The position numbers were made by a program, and so were the translations under genes. DNA of 41,868 nt from NCBI GenBank assembly GCA_023665755.1, contig JAMPDF010000007.1:20176-62043 (forward strand), written 5' to 3'. Numbering within the stretch: position 1 is the first letter of the stretch; each line of letters begins with the position of its first letter. Below, piece after piece: positions 24,847 to 32,765 of the stretch. Below the pieces are notes generated by a model. That model searched no databases and had not been told where the DNA came from. It worked only from the letters and a program-made list of their open reading frames with translations. This DNA is from Prevotella sp. (GTDB lineage Bacteria > Bacillota_I > Bacilli_A > ML615J-28 > CAG-313).

Positions 24847-25611
24847 TTTATTTTCTTGATTCAATTGATAGAGGTAACTTCTACTTCTTTTTCCAATTCT
24901 TTCTACTATATTCATATATGTGAAAACATGCAATGCAACTCCTGCCTTTTTCTGGGTCAAGTGGGTAGCCTTAGCAAAGTCACTTGAAGTAAATGGTTGG
25001 GGTAACGAATAGGTCCTTAACAAACAACTGTAATCTTCTTTTGTAGATAATTCAATGATTTGCTCTATCCGCTTAGGAATTTGAACAATTCTTTCATATC
25101 CACTACTTCGATAATATTTTTTTTCTGTAACTTGTCGATATTCATCCACATCTAATAGAATTAATTGAAATGATAAATTGGGATGATTGAGATAAGTTTT
25201 GATTTTATATAATTCATAACATACCTCAAGAGGTCTCCCTTTTTTAGGTGATGTCTTAGGAGATTGTAATACCCCGTTATCGATTTTATAAATTTGCTTT
25301 CGATAAGGTATTGGATATACAATCGTTACTTGATACATCTTTAAAAACTCATCTAATTTTTCTCTTAAGGCATTGAAATTTCTAGTTTGAATTTCATAAA
25401 TATGCTGATCTATTTTAATATCTGCATATAATACACCCTTACTGGTTTTCGCTATTTTTACTTCATGGCAATCTTCATTTTCACATAAAAAATATTTTAA
25501 TGTTTTATGCAAGACCTTCTCTTTTTGAATACCTATCACTTGTTGTTTTACATCGGTTGAAATAGCTCTATCATATGCTACTTCTAATTTATGTTGATTA
25601 TCGTCTACCAT
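24838..25611 (-). CDS. Conserved protein with nuclease-like N-terminal region and C-terminal winged helix
   Basis: The 257-residue product has no function I can name. The segment VLYADIKIDQHIYEIQTRNF (about 65-85) has the D ... E-x-Q layout of degenerate PD-(D/E)XK or CoiA-like nuclease folds, followed by VTIVYPIPY and a SPKKG motif. I recall similar proteins as conserved hypotheticals in Clostridia and Erysipelotrichia. The last 60 residues (FTSSDFAKATHLTQKKAGVALHVFTYMNIVERIGKRSRSYLYQL) look like a winged helix. Its start overlaps the permease gene by 14 bp and has no good ribosome site, so translation is probably coupled. It is the last gene of the zinc-transport operon. Confidence 0.75.
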   Translation of the reverse strand: MVDDNQHKLEVAYDRAISTDVKQQVIGIQKEKVLHKTLKYFLCENEDCHEVKIAKTSKGVLYADIKIDQHIYEIQTRNFNALREKLDEFLKMYQVTIVYPIPYRKQIYKIDNGVLQSPKTSPKKGRPLEVCYELYKIKTYLNHPNLSFQLILLDVDEYRQVTEKKYYRSSGYERIVQIPKRIEQIIELSTKEDYSCLLRTYSLPQPFTSSDFAKATHLTQKKAGVALHVFTYMNIVERIGKRSRSYLYQLNQENKEK

Positions 25612-26443
25612 ATCGTTTGGTAATCCGACCTACAATGGCAAAAATAACAAAGAAACATAGGTTCACCACAACCATACTGGCTCCAAAAGGATAATCGGTA
25701 AAGGCAAAAAAGGCAATCAAAAAGGTAAATATAGAAATACAAGCACTAGATAAAATAACATGCTTAAATTTTCTAAACAATTGCATGGAAGACAGTGCAG
25801 GGAAAATGATAATACTAGAAATCAAAAGGGTTCCCATAATTCGCATACCAATGACAATTGTTACAGCTGTCAATGAAGCAAAAAGCATATTCATCATTCT
25901 AGTATGAACCCCTGTTGCTTTAGCAAAAGACTCATCAAATGTCACTGCAAAAATTCTATGATACATCAATACAAACAAACCGATGACGATGATTGCGGTA
26001 ATAAGCATAATGATAAAATCTTGACGATTGGCAAATACAATGCTACCAAACATCAAGCTATTGATATCTGTAGTAAATCCACCATGTTTCATTGCCCCAA
26101 CCAAATAACCAATAGCAAGGGCTGAACTCGAAAATAACCCAATTGCTGCATCACTTTTCAGTTCTTTACTTTCCCCAATTCGGAGTAAAATATATGCAGC
26201 AAGAATAACGATAGGTATTACCACCAAAATAGGGGCATTCGTTAGTCCAAGACCAATCGCCACAGCATATACACCGAAGCTAACGTGACTTAATCCATCT
26301 CCAATCATCGAATAGCGTTTTAGCACTAGCACTACTCCTAAAATGGAAGCCGTAACTGATAGCAATAAACCTACATATAACGGATACTGAATAATTTCAA
26401 AATTGTTAATTAAATTTTGGATAATTCCCGAATTAATCATCAA
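25598..26443 (-). CDS. Zinc/metal ABC transporter permease (ZnuB family)
   Basis: The 281-residue protein has about eight membrane helices and the ABC-3 family pattern: VLVLKRYSMIGDGLSHVSFGVYAVA and, later, FDESFAKATGVHTRMMN and MRIMGTLLISSIIIFPALS. It forms the channel with the ATPase encoded upstream, with which it overlaps by 11 bp. Zinc rather than manganese is inferred from the His-rich binding protein and Fur-type regulator in the same operon. Confidence 0.93.
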   Translation of the reverse strand: MMINSGIIQNLINNFEIIQYPLYVGLLLSVTASILGVVLVLKRYSMIGDGLSHVSFGVYAVAIGLGLTNAPILVVIPIVILAAYILLRIGESKELKSDAAIGLFSSSALAIGYLVGAMKHGGFTTDINSLMFGSIVFANRQDFIIMLITAIIVIGLFVLMYHRIFAVTFDESFAKATGVHTRMMNMLFASLTAVTIVIGMRIMGTLLISSIIIFPALSSMQLFRKFKHVILSSACISIFTFLIAFFAFTDYPFGASMVVVNLCFFVIFAIVGRITKRYGRR

Positions 26444-27158
26444 GTTCTTCCTCCTTCAGCATTCTTCTACTGAATACATATTCTTTTCGGTAATGTTCCA
26501 TATACTCTTTAGGATTGCCACAGAACATACAATTTTGATTCAAATGGACTACTTTAGTCGCATGTTTCAAAATATTTTCAATGAAGTGCGAAACAATAAT
26601 AATTGTTACTCCTCTTTCCTTATTGATACTATCTAGTGTTGCATGTAATTGTCTTGCAGTAGTGCCATCTAACCCTGTGAAAGGTTCATCTAAAATGAGT
26701 AATTTATCAGTCGCACATAGTGCTCTAGCTAACAATACTCGTTGCTGTTGACCACCCGATAACTCAGAAAAAGAACGATGCGCTAAGGTTTCAATATCCA
26801 ATAATTCCATCATTTCCTTAGTTCTTTTAATTTCTTTTTTGCCAAAAAATGGCCTTAATCCTAGTTGATTCATACATCCCGAACGAACAACCTCATAAAC
26901 AGATGCAGGAAAATCAGCTAGATTATCATTTTTTTGTGGCAAATACCCGATTGACTTACGACTTAAATCTTCACCAAATGTAATACTGCCTTTGATTTCC
27001 GGAATTAAACCCAGAATCGTTTTCACTAAAGTAGATTTACCACTACCATTATCACCAAAAATACAAACGTATTCACCTGGCAAAATCGTTAAATTGATAT
27101 TTTCTAATGTTTTATGATTGTCATACCCAATTGTTAAGTCTTTACATTGTAGTATCAT
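26433..27158 (-). CDS. Zinc/metal ABC transporter ATP-binding protein (ZnuC family)
   Basis: The 241-residue ATPase has Walker A GDNGSGKST near 35-43, the Q-loop YLPQK, signature LSGGQQQR, Walker B LLILDEPF and the switch His in IIVSHF. It starts inside the last codons of the lipoprotein gene (4-bp overlap) and powers metal import with the permease encoded downstream. Confidence 0.94.
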   Translation of the reverse strand: MILQCKDLTIGYDNHKTLENINLTILPGEYVCIFGDNGSGKSTLVKTILGLIPEIKGSITFGEDLSRKSIGYLPQKNDNLADFPASVYEVVRSGCMNQLGLRPFFGKKEIKRTKEMMELLDIETLAHRSFSELSGGQQQRVLLARALCATDKLLILDEPFTGLDGTTARQLHATLDSINKERGVTIIIVSHFIENILKHATKVVHLNQNCMFCGNPKEYMEHYRKEYVFSRRMLKEEELDD

Positions 27159-28159
27159 TTTTCTATCCCCTCTCCTTGGTCTACACGAAGCATTTTCGCT
27201 AAATGATTGACATTTTCTTTTAATATTTGAATATATGATAAATCTTCATTTTGAAAGTCAAGGGCACTTACATTATGTCCAGAATGCAGTACTAAAATTT
27301 CTGCTCCTGTATGATATCGAATCATTTCACAAGCTTGTTGATTGATCAATTCTTTTGCAAAAATAACTGGTACATCATGTTCTTTCATTTCTGTAATGAT
27401 ATGTTCTAAAGTAGCTATGGATGGCTCTGTCTCGGTTGAACAAGTAGAATAGGTTAGTTCATAATCTAAATCATAGAAAATACTCCAGTAATAAAAAGAA
27501 AATGGACAACCAAAATACATTGTATGCGAGATAGCTTGACGTACAATCGCTTGAATATCTTGATCGATTTGAAGCAATGCATCTATATATGCTTTTGCAT
27601 TTGCTTCTAATACTGCCCCAATTGTACCATATGGATCTTGAATACTCTCAAGCATTACTTGCTTGATTTGTTCTACCATATATACAGCATAAATCGGATA
27701 TGTCCAATAGTGAGGATCATACGCATGCACATGAGTATGTTCGTGATTGGTCTGATTTTCATCTTCATGATCGTGTTCTACATCTTCTGCTTGATATAAA
27801 ACAATGCGTTCATCCTTAGACAAGTTGACAACTTTTGTTTTCTCATTGAAATCGACGTCACCTACCCAAGTTTCCATTTCATCTGCTGTATAGATAAAAA
27901 TATCCGCATTCTTAATGGTAATCAAATTGCGAATGCTCGGATCATATGTATGGGAATCTTGACCTGCTGGTATAATCATCATCACATCAAATAAACCTTT
28001 TGTTTCGGGTTGATTACCAATGATTTGTTTGACCATATCATACTCTGGATATAATGTTGTTACAATCTGTTTTGCTGTTTTAGATTCTTGAATAAATGCA
28101 CAACCTGTCAATAAAAAAGTTGTACAACACAATAATATAAATAGATAGATTTTTTTCAT
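27155..28159 (-). CDS. Zinc-binding lipoprotein of ABC transporter (ZnuA/AdcA-like)
   Basis: The 334-residue protein is a metal-binding solute receptor. It has a lipoprotein signal with lipobox LLTGC (Cys20), the PAGQDSHTYDPS motif with metal ligand His70, a His/Asp-rich loop at 127-145 (several H-x-H units), and DPHYW with ligand His150. A later ISHTMYF provides the third His. The His-rich loop is typical of zinc rather than manganese receptors. The frame stays open to 28300, but the lipoprotein signal and a GGGGAAG site fix the start at 28159, overlapping the regulator gene's stop by 4 bp (ATGA). Confidence 0.93.
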   Translation of the reverse strand: MKKIYLFILLCCTTFLLTGCAFIQESKTAKQIVTTLYPEYDMVKQIIGNQPETKGLFDVMMIIPAGQDSHTYDPSIRNLITIKNADIFIYTADEMETWVGDVDFNEKTKVVNLSKDERIVLYQAEDVEHDHEDENQTNHEHTHVHAYDPHYWTYPIYAVYMVEQIKQVMLESIQDPYGTIGAVLEANAKAYIDALLQIDQDIQAIVRQAISHTMYFGCPFSFYYWSIFYDLDYELTYSTCSTETEPSIATLEHIITEMKEHDVPVIFAKELINQQACEMIRYHTGAEILVLHSGHNVSALDFQNEDLSYIQILKENVNHLAKMLRVDQGEGIEK

Positions 28160-28575
28160 ATAAACTTCCCCTTTTGACATGATGCACAAATACCATATAA
28201 AACTGTTTTTGTTGTATCTATAGATATGTGATAATCTTCTTGCATCATTTGATCTAGTTGTTCTATTATGGGTGTATGGATATGTAAAACTTGCCCACAT
28301 ACTTCACATTTAAAATGAATATGTGCACATAGGTTATGTTCACAATCTAAATATTGATAATAATTCAAACTTCCATCCACATTGCATTTGATGACTTCTT
28401 TGGTTTCAACCAACTGGTCGAGTGTGCGATAAAGTGTTGCCTTACTAACTGGTGTATGTCGTTCATTGAGGTGCAATAAAATTTGGTCTGCACTAAAGTG
28501 TTGGTTTTTATGTTCTAGCAAAAAATCCTTAATGGTATTTTTTTGTTTGGTCTGATAATTTTTAGCATGATTCAT
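28156..28575 (-). CDS. Fur family metalloregulator, probably Zur
   Basis: The 139-residue protein has the Fur winged helix (SKATLYRTLDQLVETKEV) and dimer domain with two structural-zinc pairs, CEVC (Cys90, Cys93) and CASC (Cys130, Cys133). The sensory-site region is HNLCAHIHF. Fur paralogues cannot be separated by sequence alone, but it leads an operon with a zinc-type receptor, ATPase and permease, so Zur is the best call. TAGGAGGTG precedes the ATG. An imperfect palindrome lies between its promoter and start codon. Confidence 0.85.
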   Translation of the reverse strand: MNHAKNYQTKQKNTIKDFLLEHKNQHFSADQILLHLNERHTPVSKATLYRTLDQLVETKEVIKCNVDGSLNYYQYLDCEHNLCAHIHFKCEVCGQVLHIHTPIIEQLDQMMQEDYHISIDTTKTVLYGICASCQKGKFI

Positions 28576-28596
28576 TGCACACCTCCTACTGACAAT

Positions 28597-28613
28597 TTGA
28601 AACTTAGTCTCAA
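28597..28613 (-). promoter_or_regulatory. Candidate Zur operator
   Basis: On the minus strand TTGAGACT-A-AGTTTCAA is an 8-1-8 palindrome with one mismatched pair. It directly follows the -10 box of the zinc operon, where a Fur-family repressor would act. It differs from the Bacillus Zur consensus, so assignment rests on position and symmetry. Confidence 0.5.
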
Positions 28614-28616
28614 TTT

Positions 28617-28645
28617 ATTATAACGCAAAAAACAAAAATGAGCAA
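28617..28645 (-). promoter_or_regulatory. Promoter of the zinc uptake operon
   Basis: On the minus strand TTGCTC (28645-28640), 17 bases, then TATAAT (28622-28617). Confidence 0.7.
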
Positions 28646-28665
28646 GAAAAAAAACCTTCTTTTTC

Positions 28666-28701
28666 AAAGAAAATAAGGAAAGGGGTTTCTCTTTCCTTAT
28701 T
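28666..28701 (-). terminator. Terminator of the XRE-HAD-TPR-zinc-ribbon operon
   Basis: A perfect 11-bp stem (28672-28682 with 28691-28701, 8-base loop) followed on the minus strand by a T-rich tail. Confidence 0.75.
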
Positions 28702-28712
28702 TCGACAATTTA

Positions 28713-29054
28713 CTATTTTTTTTGCTTAGATTCCATTACCTCTTTTGTTTCACAATGTGGACAAATGAGTACCTTTGCTCCTACTTTTGCATTATAGGCA
28801 CTTATATCTTTCCAAAGAGAAATACTAAATTCTTGATGACAAGAAGGGCATACGTATATATATATTTTGGTATGTAAAAGATGAATTATAAAGTACAATA
28901 CAATCACATAACATAAATAAATAAGCAGTATCCAAATGGATAATTGAAACACCAACAAAAGAATAAACGTGACTGGAAAAACAACAATAGATATCAAATA
29001 AATCCAACGAAATAAAGTATATAAAATAGCATATATTTGTACTTTTGATTTCAT
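28713..29054 (-). CDS. Small membrane protein with C-terminal zinc ribbon
   Basis: I do not recognise a named family. The 113-residue protein has two hydrophobic helices (about 8-60, starting YAILYTLFRWIYLISIVV) and a soluble tail with CPSC (near 70) and CPHC (near 98), 25 residues apart, forming a probable zinc ribbon facing the cytoplasm. It lies 6 bp after the TPR gene and ends the operon. Confidence 0.75.
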   Translation of the reverse strand: MKSKVQIYAILYTLFRWIYLISIVVFPVTFILLLVFQLSIWILLIYLCYVIVLYFIIHLLHTKIYIYVCPSCHQEFSISLWKDISAYNAKVGAKVLICPHCETKEVMESKQKK

Positions 29055-29060
29055 AGTAAT

Positions 29061-30068
29061 CTACTTTTTCTCCTGTATGGTTTGAATATTTTGATATTTT
29101 TCATCATCTGTTAATGATTGAGCGATTTCAAGTAAATATTCAACCGATTCTACATCATGTAGTTTTTGAGTATATGCTAAAAATTCATCAATTGCATGAA
29201 GTACAAGTTTCGATATGCCATGTTGGATTTGATAGGTTTGATAAATGGTTGCCACCTCTGTTCCTTTTTGAAAGGGTAGCTGACCCAACCTGTTTAAAAT
29301 TTGATGAATATATTCTTGGTTTTGTGCATTTTCTTGATAATACTGGCTAGTCATAAAACAGGCAAAAGCAATGTCATCTTTTTGTCTGTTCATATACAAT
29401 TTCCCAAGTTCATGATAAGCAAAAGCCAGTTGATCCTTGGTATAAGCATATTGTAAAACCACTTTTAAGACCTGCTCTGCTTCGATTTGTTGACCATGAT
29501 CACGATACAATAGTGCAAGAGATTGCATTACATATTGACATCTAGGATTATATACCAATGCTTTATTCAAGCAAAGGATGGCTTGGGTTATATCTTCTTT
29601 TTTCAAATACAATTCAGACAATTGATACATATAATACGTAACGGGTTCTGGATAACGTTTTACTTTTAATTTTCTAGCTCGTTCTACGGTTTCACAAAAA
29701 ATAAAATATTCAATCATTTGATCAAAATCATAATAGTTTTTTTCTTTGGTATAAGTTGCTTTTTCAAATACAGATACTAAGTCTTCCAATAAGAAGATGG
29801 CTTCATCATATTTTTCTTGTTGAATTAAATCTAATATGGTTTCATAACGCATTCTTCTTTCGTCTAATACTGCATGCGTTTTTAAGTCCAATTGTTCTTT
29901 GATTTTGGGATCTAAATATTCAAAAAGCAAATTAGTAATTCCATAAATAACTTCATCATTCTTCAATTGACGGTAAATACTCAGTTCAGTCTGTAAATAA
30001 GGAATATCCACTTCTTTTTCACCAGTGAGATGTATCTTGATATCTTCTAATATCTTAGTGTTATTCAT
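29061..30068 (-). CDS. TPR-repeat protein in a regulator-HAD operon
   Basis: The 335-residue soluble protein is almost all helix. Tetratricopeptide-like units are visible in 143-260, for example YMYQLSELYLKKEDITQAIL, LALLYRDHGQQIEAEQVL and YHELGKLYMNRQKDDIAFAC. The N-terminal 100 residues are helical with no known motif; unlike many XRE-TPR sensors it has no DNA-binding domain of its own. It probably is a scaffold or peptide/protein-binding partner. AGGAGAA precedes the ATG, and it overlaps the HAD gene by 8 bp. Confidence 0.8.
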   Translation of the reverse strand: MNNTKILEDIKIHLTGEKEVDIPYLQTELSIYRQLKNDEVIYGITNLLFEYLDPKIKEQLDLKTHAVLDERRMRYETILDLIQQEKYDEAIFLLEDLVSVFEKATYTKEKNYYDFDQMIEYFIFCETVERARKLKVKRYPEPVTYYMYQLSELYLKKEDITQAILCLNKALVYNPRCQYVMQSLALLYRDHGQQIEAEQVLKVVLQYAYTKDQLAFAYHELGKLYMNRQKDDIAFACFMTSQYYQENAQNQEYIHQILNRLGQLPFQKGTEVATIYQTYQIQHGISKLVLHAIDEFLAYTQKLHDVESVEYLLEIAQSLTDDEKYQNIQTIQEKK

Positions 30069-30912
30069 GTTGTTCTCCTAGGTAAGTCTTTCTTTGTTCT
30101 TTGTGCAAATCATGTAACTGACTTGTTAGAGCCATTTGATGGATAAGTAATTTCACAACTGCTTCTAGTTCTGTATGTGCAGAATAATCATCCTTACAAA
30201 TATAACCTACTCTATTATCCTCCAAAAGACGAATGGCTTTTTCCTTTGAATCTTCATGATATATGGCAATTGATTCGCCACCCTTTTCTTTGACAAGAGT
30301 CATACAAGGAACATCTGTCATTCCATCGCCAATATATATCATATTCCGGTATGGAATCAAACGATCATCTAGTTTAATCACACTATTCAATTTCACATCA
30401 TCCAATTGATCTAATGTTCCTTTTGAAATTCGAAAAATAAACTGTGTTTTTGTCGTGTAATTGATGACTTGTTTAGGCCAATCTGCATTGCCATTTCGAT
30501 TATAATGGAATTCGCAAGCATAAATCCGCTTGAAATAAGGGGCAATCGATGTACCTTCAATGATTTCCTTCAAACCAGAAGATAAAATATAATGTTCCAC
30601 TTCTACACCTAATGATTTTCCATAAGCATTGATTCTTTCAAACCATGTTTCAACGCCTTTTAGCAAAACTACATCTTCTCCTAGTTTTTTGAATGATTCT
30701 TTTGTAATTTCAATATTTTTATCTTTTGCTGCCTTGATCATCAAAAACATATAAGATAAGATACGATCCATATTATTTTTAGTAGAAATTTGATTAGATT
30801 CTTCCCAAAATTCACTTGCTTCCATGCCAACACTTGGAATAAAACTATATTCCTGCATGTCCTTTGCACATAGTGTTTTATCAAAATCATACATTAATGC
30901 TATTTTATTCAT
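30061..30912 (-). CDS. HAD-family phosphatase
   Basis: The 283-residue protein has the HAD motifs: YDFDKTL (nucleophile Asp9, motif I), LSSG near 110 (motif II), a Lys in the later region and YIGDGMTDVPC near 195-205 (motif III). The cap is inserted between motifs I and II, as in the phosphoserine phosphatase-like group. The substrate is unknown. It starts 9 bp after the XRE gene and overlaps the TPR gene. Confidence 0.88.
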   Translation of the reverse strand: MNKIALMYDFDKTLCAKDMQEYSFIPSVGMEASEFWEESNQISTKNNMDRILSYMFLMIKAAKDKNIEITKESFKKLGEDVVLLKGVETWFERINAYGKSLGVEVEHYILSSGLKEIIEGTSIAPYFKRIYACEFHYNRNGNADWPKQVINYTTKTQFIFRISKGTLDQLDDVKLNSVIKLDDRLIPYRNMIYIGDGMTDVPCMTLVKEKGGESIAIYHEDSKEKAIRLLEDNRVGYICKDDYSAHTELEAVVKLLIHQMALTSQLHDLHKEQRKTYLGEQHE

Positions 30913-30921
30913 AAACGCCTC

Positions 30922-31551
30922 CTAACGATTTTTTCCTTTGCGAATTACACCTTTATAAAAGGCATATCCATAAAGAAAAGGGGTTGCAATACTACCTATC
31001 AAAATAGAAAAGATAGAGATAAAAGAAATCCAAAAAATGTACCACCATCTAAAATGAAGAATCCCTCTTTTAAACAAAAAGATATAGATGTAAATAGCAC
31101 TAATGAATCCCATTGCAATAATCGCATATACAATCGCTGGTAATGTAGTATTGACAATAAAATCCATTTGTTTGGCAGTTTCTTCTGCAAGAGATTTAGT
31201 GATAGCCCCCACTAAGATACCCACAATAGGGATAATAATCAAATAAGAAATATAAAAAGTCATTGATAAACGGTTACCCAAATACCAATTGTAACTTGAA
31301 CGATCCTTGCCTTTTTTCATTCGATTTCCCGCATCCGTTCTTTCTGCTAGAATATCTCTTTCTAGAAAATCTTCTTCATGAATACGCAAGATAGGACACA
31401 TTTTTCGAATTTGTTCGCTAGTCGGATCAAGTTTTCCTTTTTCCCAAAGCGCAACTGTCTCTTCACTAACATTGAGTTTTTCCGCAAATTCTTGTTGAGT
31501 TAATCTTGCTTCTTCTCGTAATACTTTTATATTTGTATGTATGTTTGTCAT
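30922..31551 (-). CDS. XRE-family HTH protein with membrane domain
   Basis: Residues 5-62 form a Cro/XRE helix-turn-helix (LREEARLTQQEFAEKLNVSEETVALWEKG). The rest of the 209 residues holds three or four hydrophobic helices (from about 98 to 200), so this regulator is probably held at the membrane. GAGGTGAAG precedes the ATG. It is first in a four-gene unit and probably controls it, perhaps in response to a membrane or envelope signal; that is inference. Confidence 0.85.
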   Translation of the reverse strand: MTNIHTNIKVLREEARLTQQEFAEKLNVSEETVALWEKGKLDPTSEQIRKMCPILRIHEEDFLERDILAERTDAGNRMKKGKDRSSYNWYLGNRLSMTFYISYLIIIPIVGILVGAITKSLAEETAKQMDFIVNTTLPAIVYAIIAMGFISAIYIYIFLFKRGILHFRWWYIFWISFISIFSILIGSIATPFLYGYAFYKGVIRKGKNR

Positions 31552-31570
31552 AATACTTCACCTCGTATTT

Positions 31571-31579
31571 ATTATACCA
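31571..31579 (-). promoter_or_regulatory. Extended -10 promoter of the XRE operon
   Basis: TGGTATAAT on the minus strand (31579-31571), 19 bp before the XRE start; no clear -35. Confidence 0.5.
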
Positions 31580-31614
31580 TATTTTAGAAGAAAAGCATAT
31601 ATTTTTGATAAAAA

Positions 31615-31643
31615 CGAAAAAACTATCCTTTGATAAGGGTAGT
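31615..31643 (-). terminator. Terminator after the Hsp20 gene
   Basis: A 9-bp stem with one mismatch (31622-31630 with 31635-31643, 4-base loop) followed by six T on the minus strand. Confidence 0.75.
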
Positions 31644-31667
31644 CTTTTTGATTCATTCGTCCTTCAA

Positions 31668-32099
31668 TTAGTTAATTGTGATATATTTTGTTTTATCAGT
31701 TTCTGTTTCAGTCACTTCTGGAATCACTACTGTTAGCACTCCATTGTGATAGGTAGCATTAGCTTTTGTATCATCAGGACAACCTACATAGAAACTTCTA
31801 GAATATTGACCATTATAGCGTTCTTGATGTAAATACTCATAATTTTCATCTGGGTTTTCATTTACGGTTGATTGTTTTTTAGCATCTACCATAATTGTCA
31901 AATAGCCTTGTTCTAATTTCACCATGATATCCTCTTTGGCATATCCAGGGATATCAACATCAAATACATAATTGCCTTTTCGTTTGGAAATATCTGCACG
32001 CATAAATCCATTTTGATATGCAGAACCATACGTATGGCCATCAAAAAAATCATCCCAAAAACTTGGTTTTGTGTATTTCCATGTTGTAATTTTACTCAT
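31668..32099 (-). CDS. Hsp20/alpha-crystallin family small heat-shock protein
   Basis: This ATP-independent chaperone holds unfolded proteins. The 143-residue protein has the alpha-crystallin domain: FMRADISKRKGNYVFDVDIPGYAKEDI is the entry (DVDIPGY), LEQGYLTIMVDA is the next strand, and NGVLTVVIPEV is the conserved C-terminal strand (A-x-x-x-N-G-V-L). GGAGG is 6 bases before the ATG at 32099; the ATG four codons upstream is part of that site. No CIRCE element is visible. Confidence 0.93.
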   Translation of the reverse strand: MSKITTWKYTKPSFWDDFFDGHTYGSAYQNGFMRADISKRKGNYVFDVDIPGYAKEDIMVKLEQGYLTIMVDAKKQSTVNENPDENYEYLHQERYNGQYSRSFYVGCPDDTKANATYHNGVLTVVIPEVTETETDKTKYITIN

Positions 32100-32122
32100 A
32101 TAAACCTCCATTGTTTTTTATT

Positions 32123-32152
32123 AGTATAAGGAGATTTTCAAAAAATATGCAA
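32123..32152 (-). promoter_or_regulatory. Possible promoter of the Hsp20 gene
   Basis: On the minus strand TTGCAT (32152-32147), 18 bases, TATACT (32128-32123). It follows directly after the terminator of the preceding gene. Confidence 0.45.
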
Positions 32153-32178
32153 AAGAAAAGACTTAAATTCATTAAGTC
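32151..32178 (-). terminator. Terminator after the 127-residue membrane protein gene
   Basis: GACTTAA and TTAAGTC (32160-32166 and 32172-32178) form a 7-bp stem followed on the minus strand by TTTTCTTTT. Confidence 0.65.
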
Positions 32179-32203
32179 ATCTTCTTTTTTGCATTTTAAA
32201 ATA

Positions 32204-32587
32204 TTAGATAGAGTCTAATCGAATAACAGAGTGCTTAATAAGGTTTGCCATCATATCTAGCATATGTTCAATTATCACTCTCGTTTTATAAATTGGTAAA
32301 ACTACCCAATGTTGAATGGTTTGAGGATTGAATTTATGCTTGCAAATTTGTAGCATATATTTACTAATTTTAGGGCAAGCCTTTGATGGACGAAAATCCT
32401 TCTTGAGTAAAATCGTATGAATTTTTGTCATCATTAAAGCATGAATAATACTAGCATAACGAGTGGCAACACTGAGTAGAACAACTATCAATAAAATGCC
32501 AAAGCTAGCAACAATATGTTTGAGGTTTGCGTGAACAAGTCTACAAACCAAGATGTCACATAACAAAAATAGAATAAATAGATTCAT
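32204..32587 (-). CDS. Hypothetical membrane protein, single-gene unit
   Basis: No family recognised. The 127-residue product has two hydrophobic segments in its first 60 residues (LFILFLLCDILV and FGILLIVVLLSVA) and a basic, His- and Lys-rich C-terminal half with two Cys (KACPKISKYMLQICKHK). The ribosome site is weak (GAGAGAA). It is more likely real than chance because it has its own near-consensus promoter and terminator, but codon evidence is thin. Confidence 0.55.
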   Translation of the reverse strand: MNLFILFLLCDILVCRLVHANLKHIVASFGILLIVVLLSVATRYASIIHALMMTKIHTILLKKDFRPSKACPKISKYMLQICKHKFNPQTIQHWVVLPIYKTRVIIEHMLDMMANLIKHSVIRLDSI

Positions 32588-32606
32588 TACACGTTCTCTC
32601 TTTCCT

Positions 32607-32621
32607 ATTATTTTAAATAAT
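32607..32621. repeat. AT-rich 7-1-7 palindrome near the promoter of the orphan membrane gene
   Basis: ATTATTT-T-AAATAAT is a perfect palindrome touching the downstream edge of the -10 box. It has the 7-1-7 shape of Fur-family boxes, but such AT-only symmetry can arise by chance in this genome. Confidence 0.35.
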
Positions 32622-32648
32622 TATACACTTTTTTACGATTATAGTCAA
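32620..32648 (-). promoter_or_regulatory. Strong promoter of the orphan membrane protein gene
   Basis: On the minus strand TTGACT (32648-32643), 17 bases, then TATAAT (32625-32620). The remaining bases up to 32765 are very AT-rich and show nothing else. Confidence 0.75.
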
Positions 32649-32765
32649 TGCGTTTTTACCTATGTGGCAAAAAATGCCTATTAGAATGCATACTATCTTT
32701 TATATATTATGCTATCTTTTCATACAAATTATGTGTTTTTTCCTCTTTTATTTTATTTTTTTCAT

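Noticed and set aside
28160..28300. Longer start for the zinc-binding lipoprotein
   Set aside because: The extra 47 residues are a shadow of the Zur-type gene and would bury the lipoprotein signal.
32100..32200. CIRCE element upstream of Hsp20
   Set aside because: No TTAGCACTC-type inverted repeat is present; the only hairpin is a terminator.
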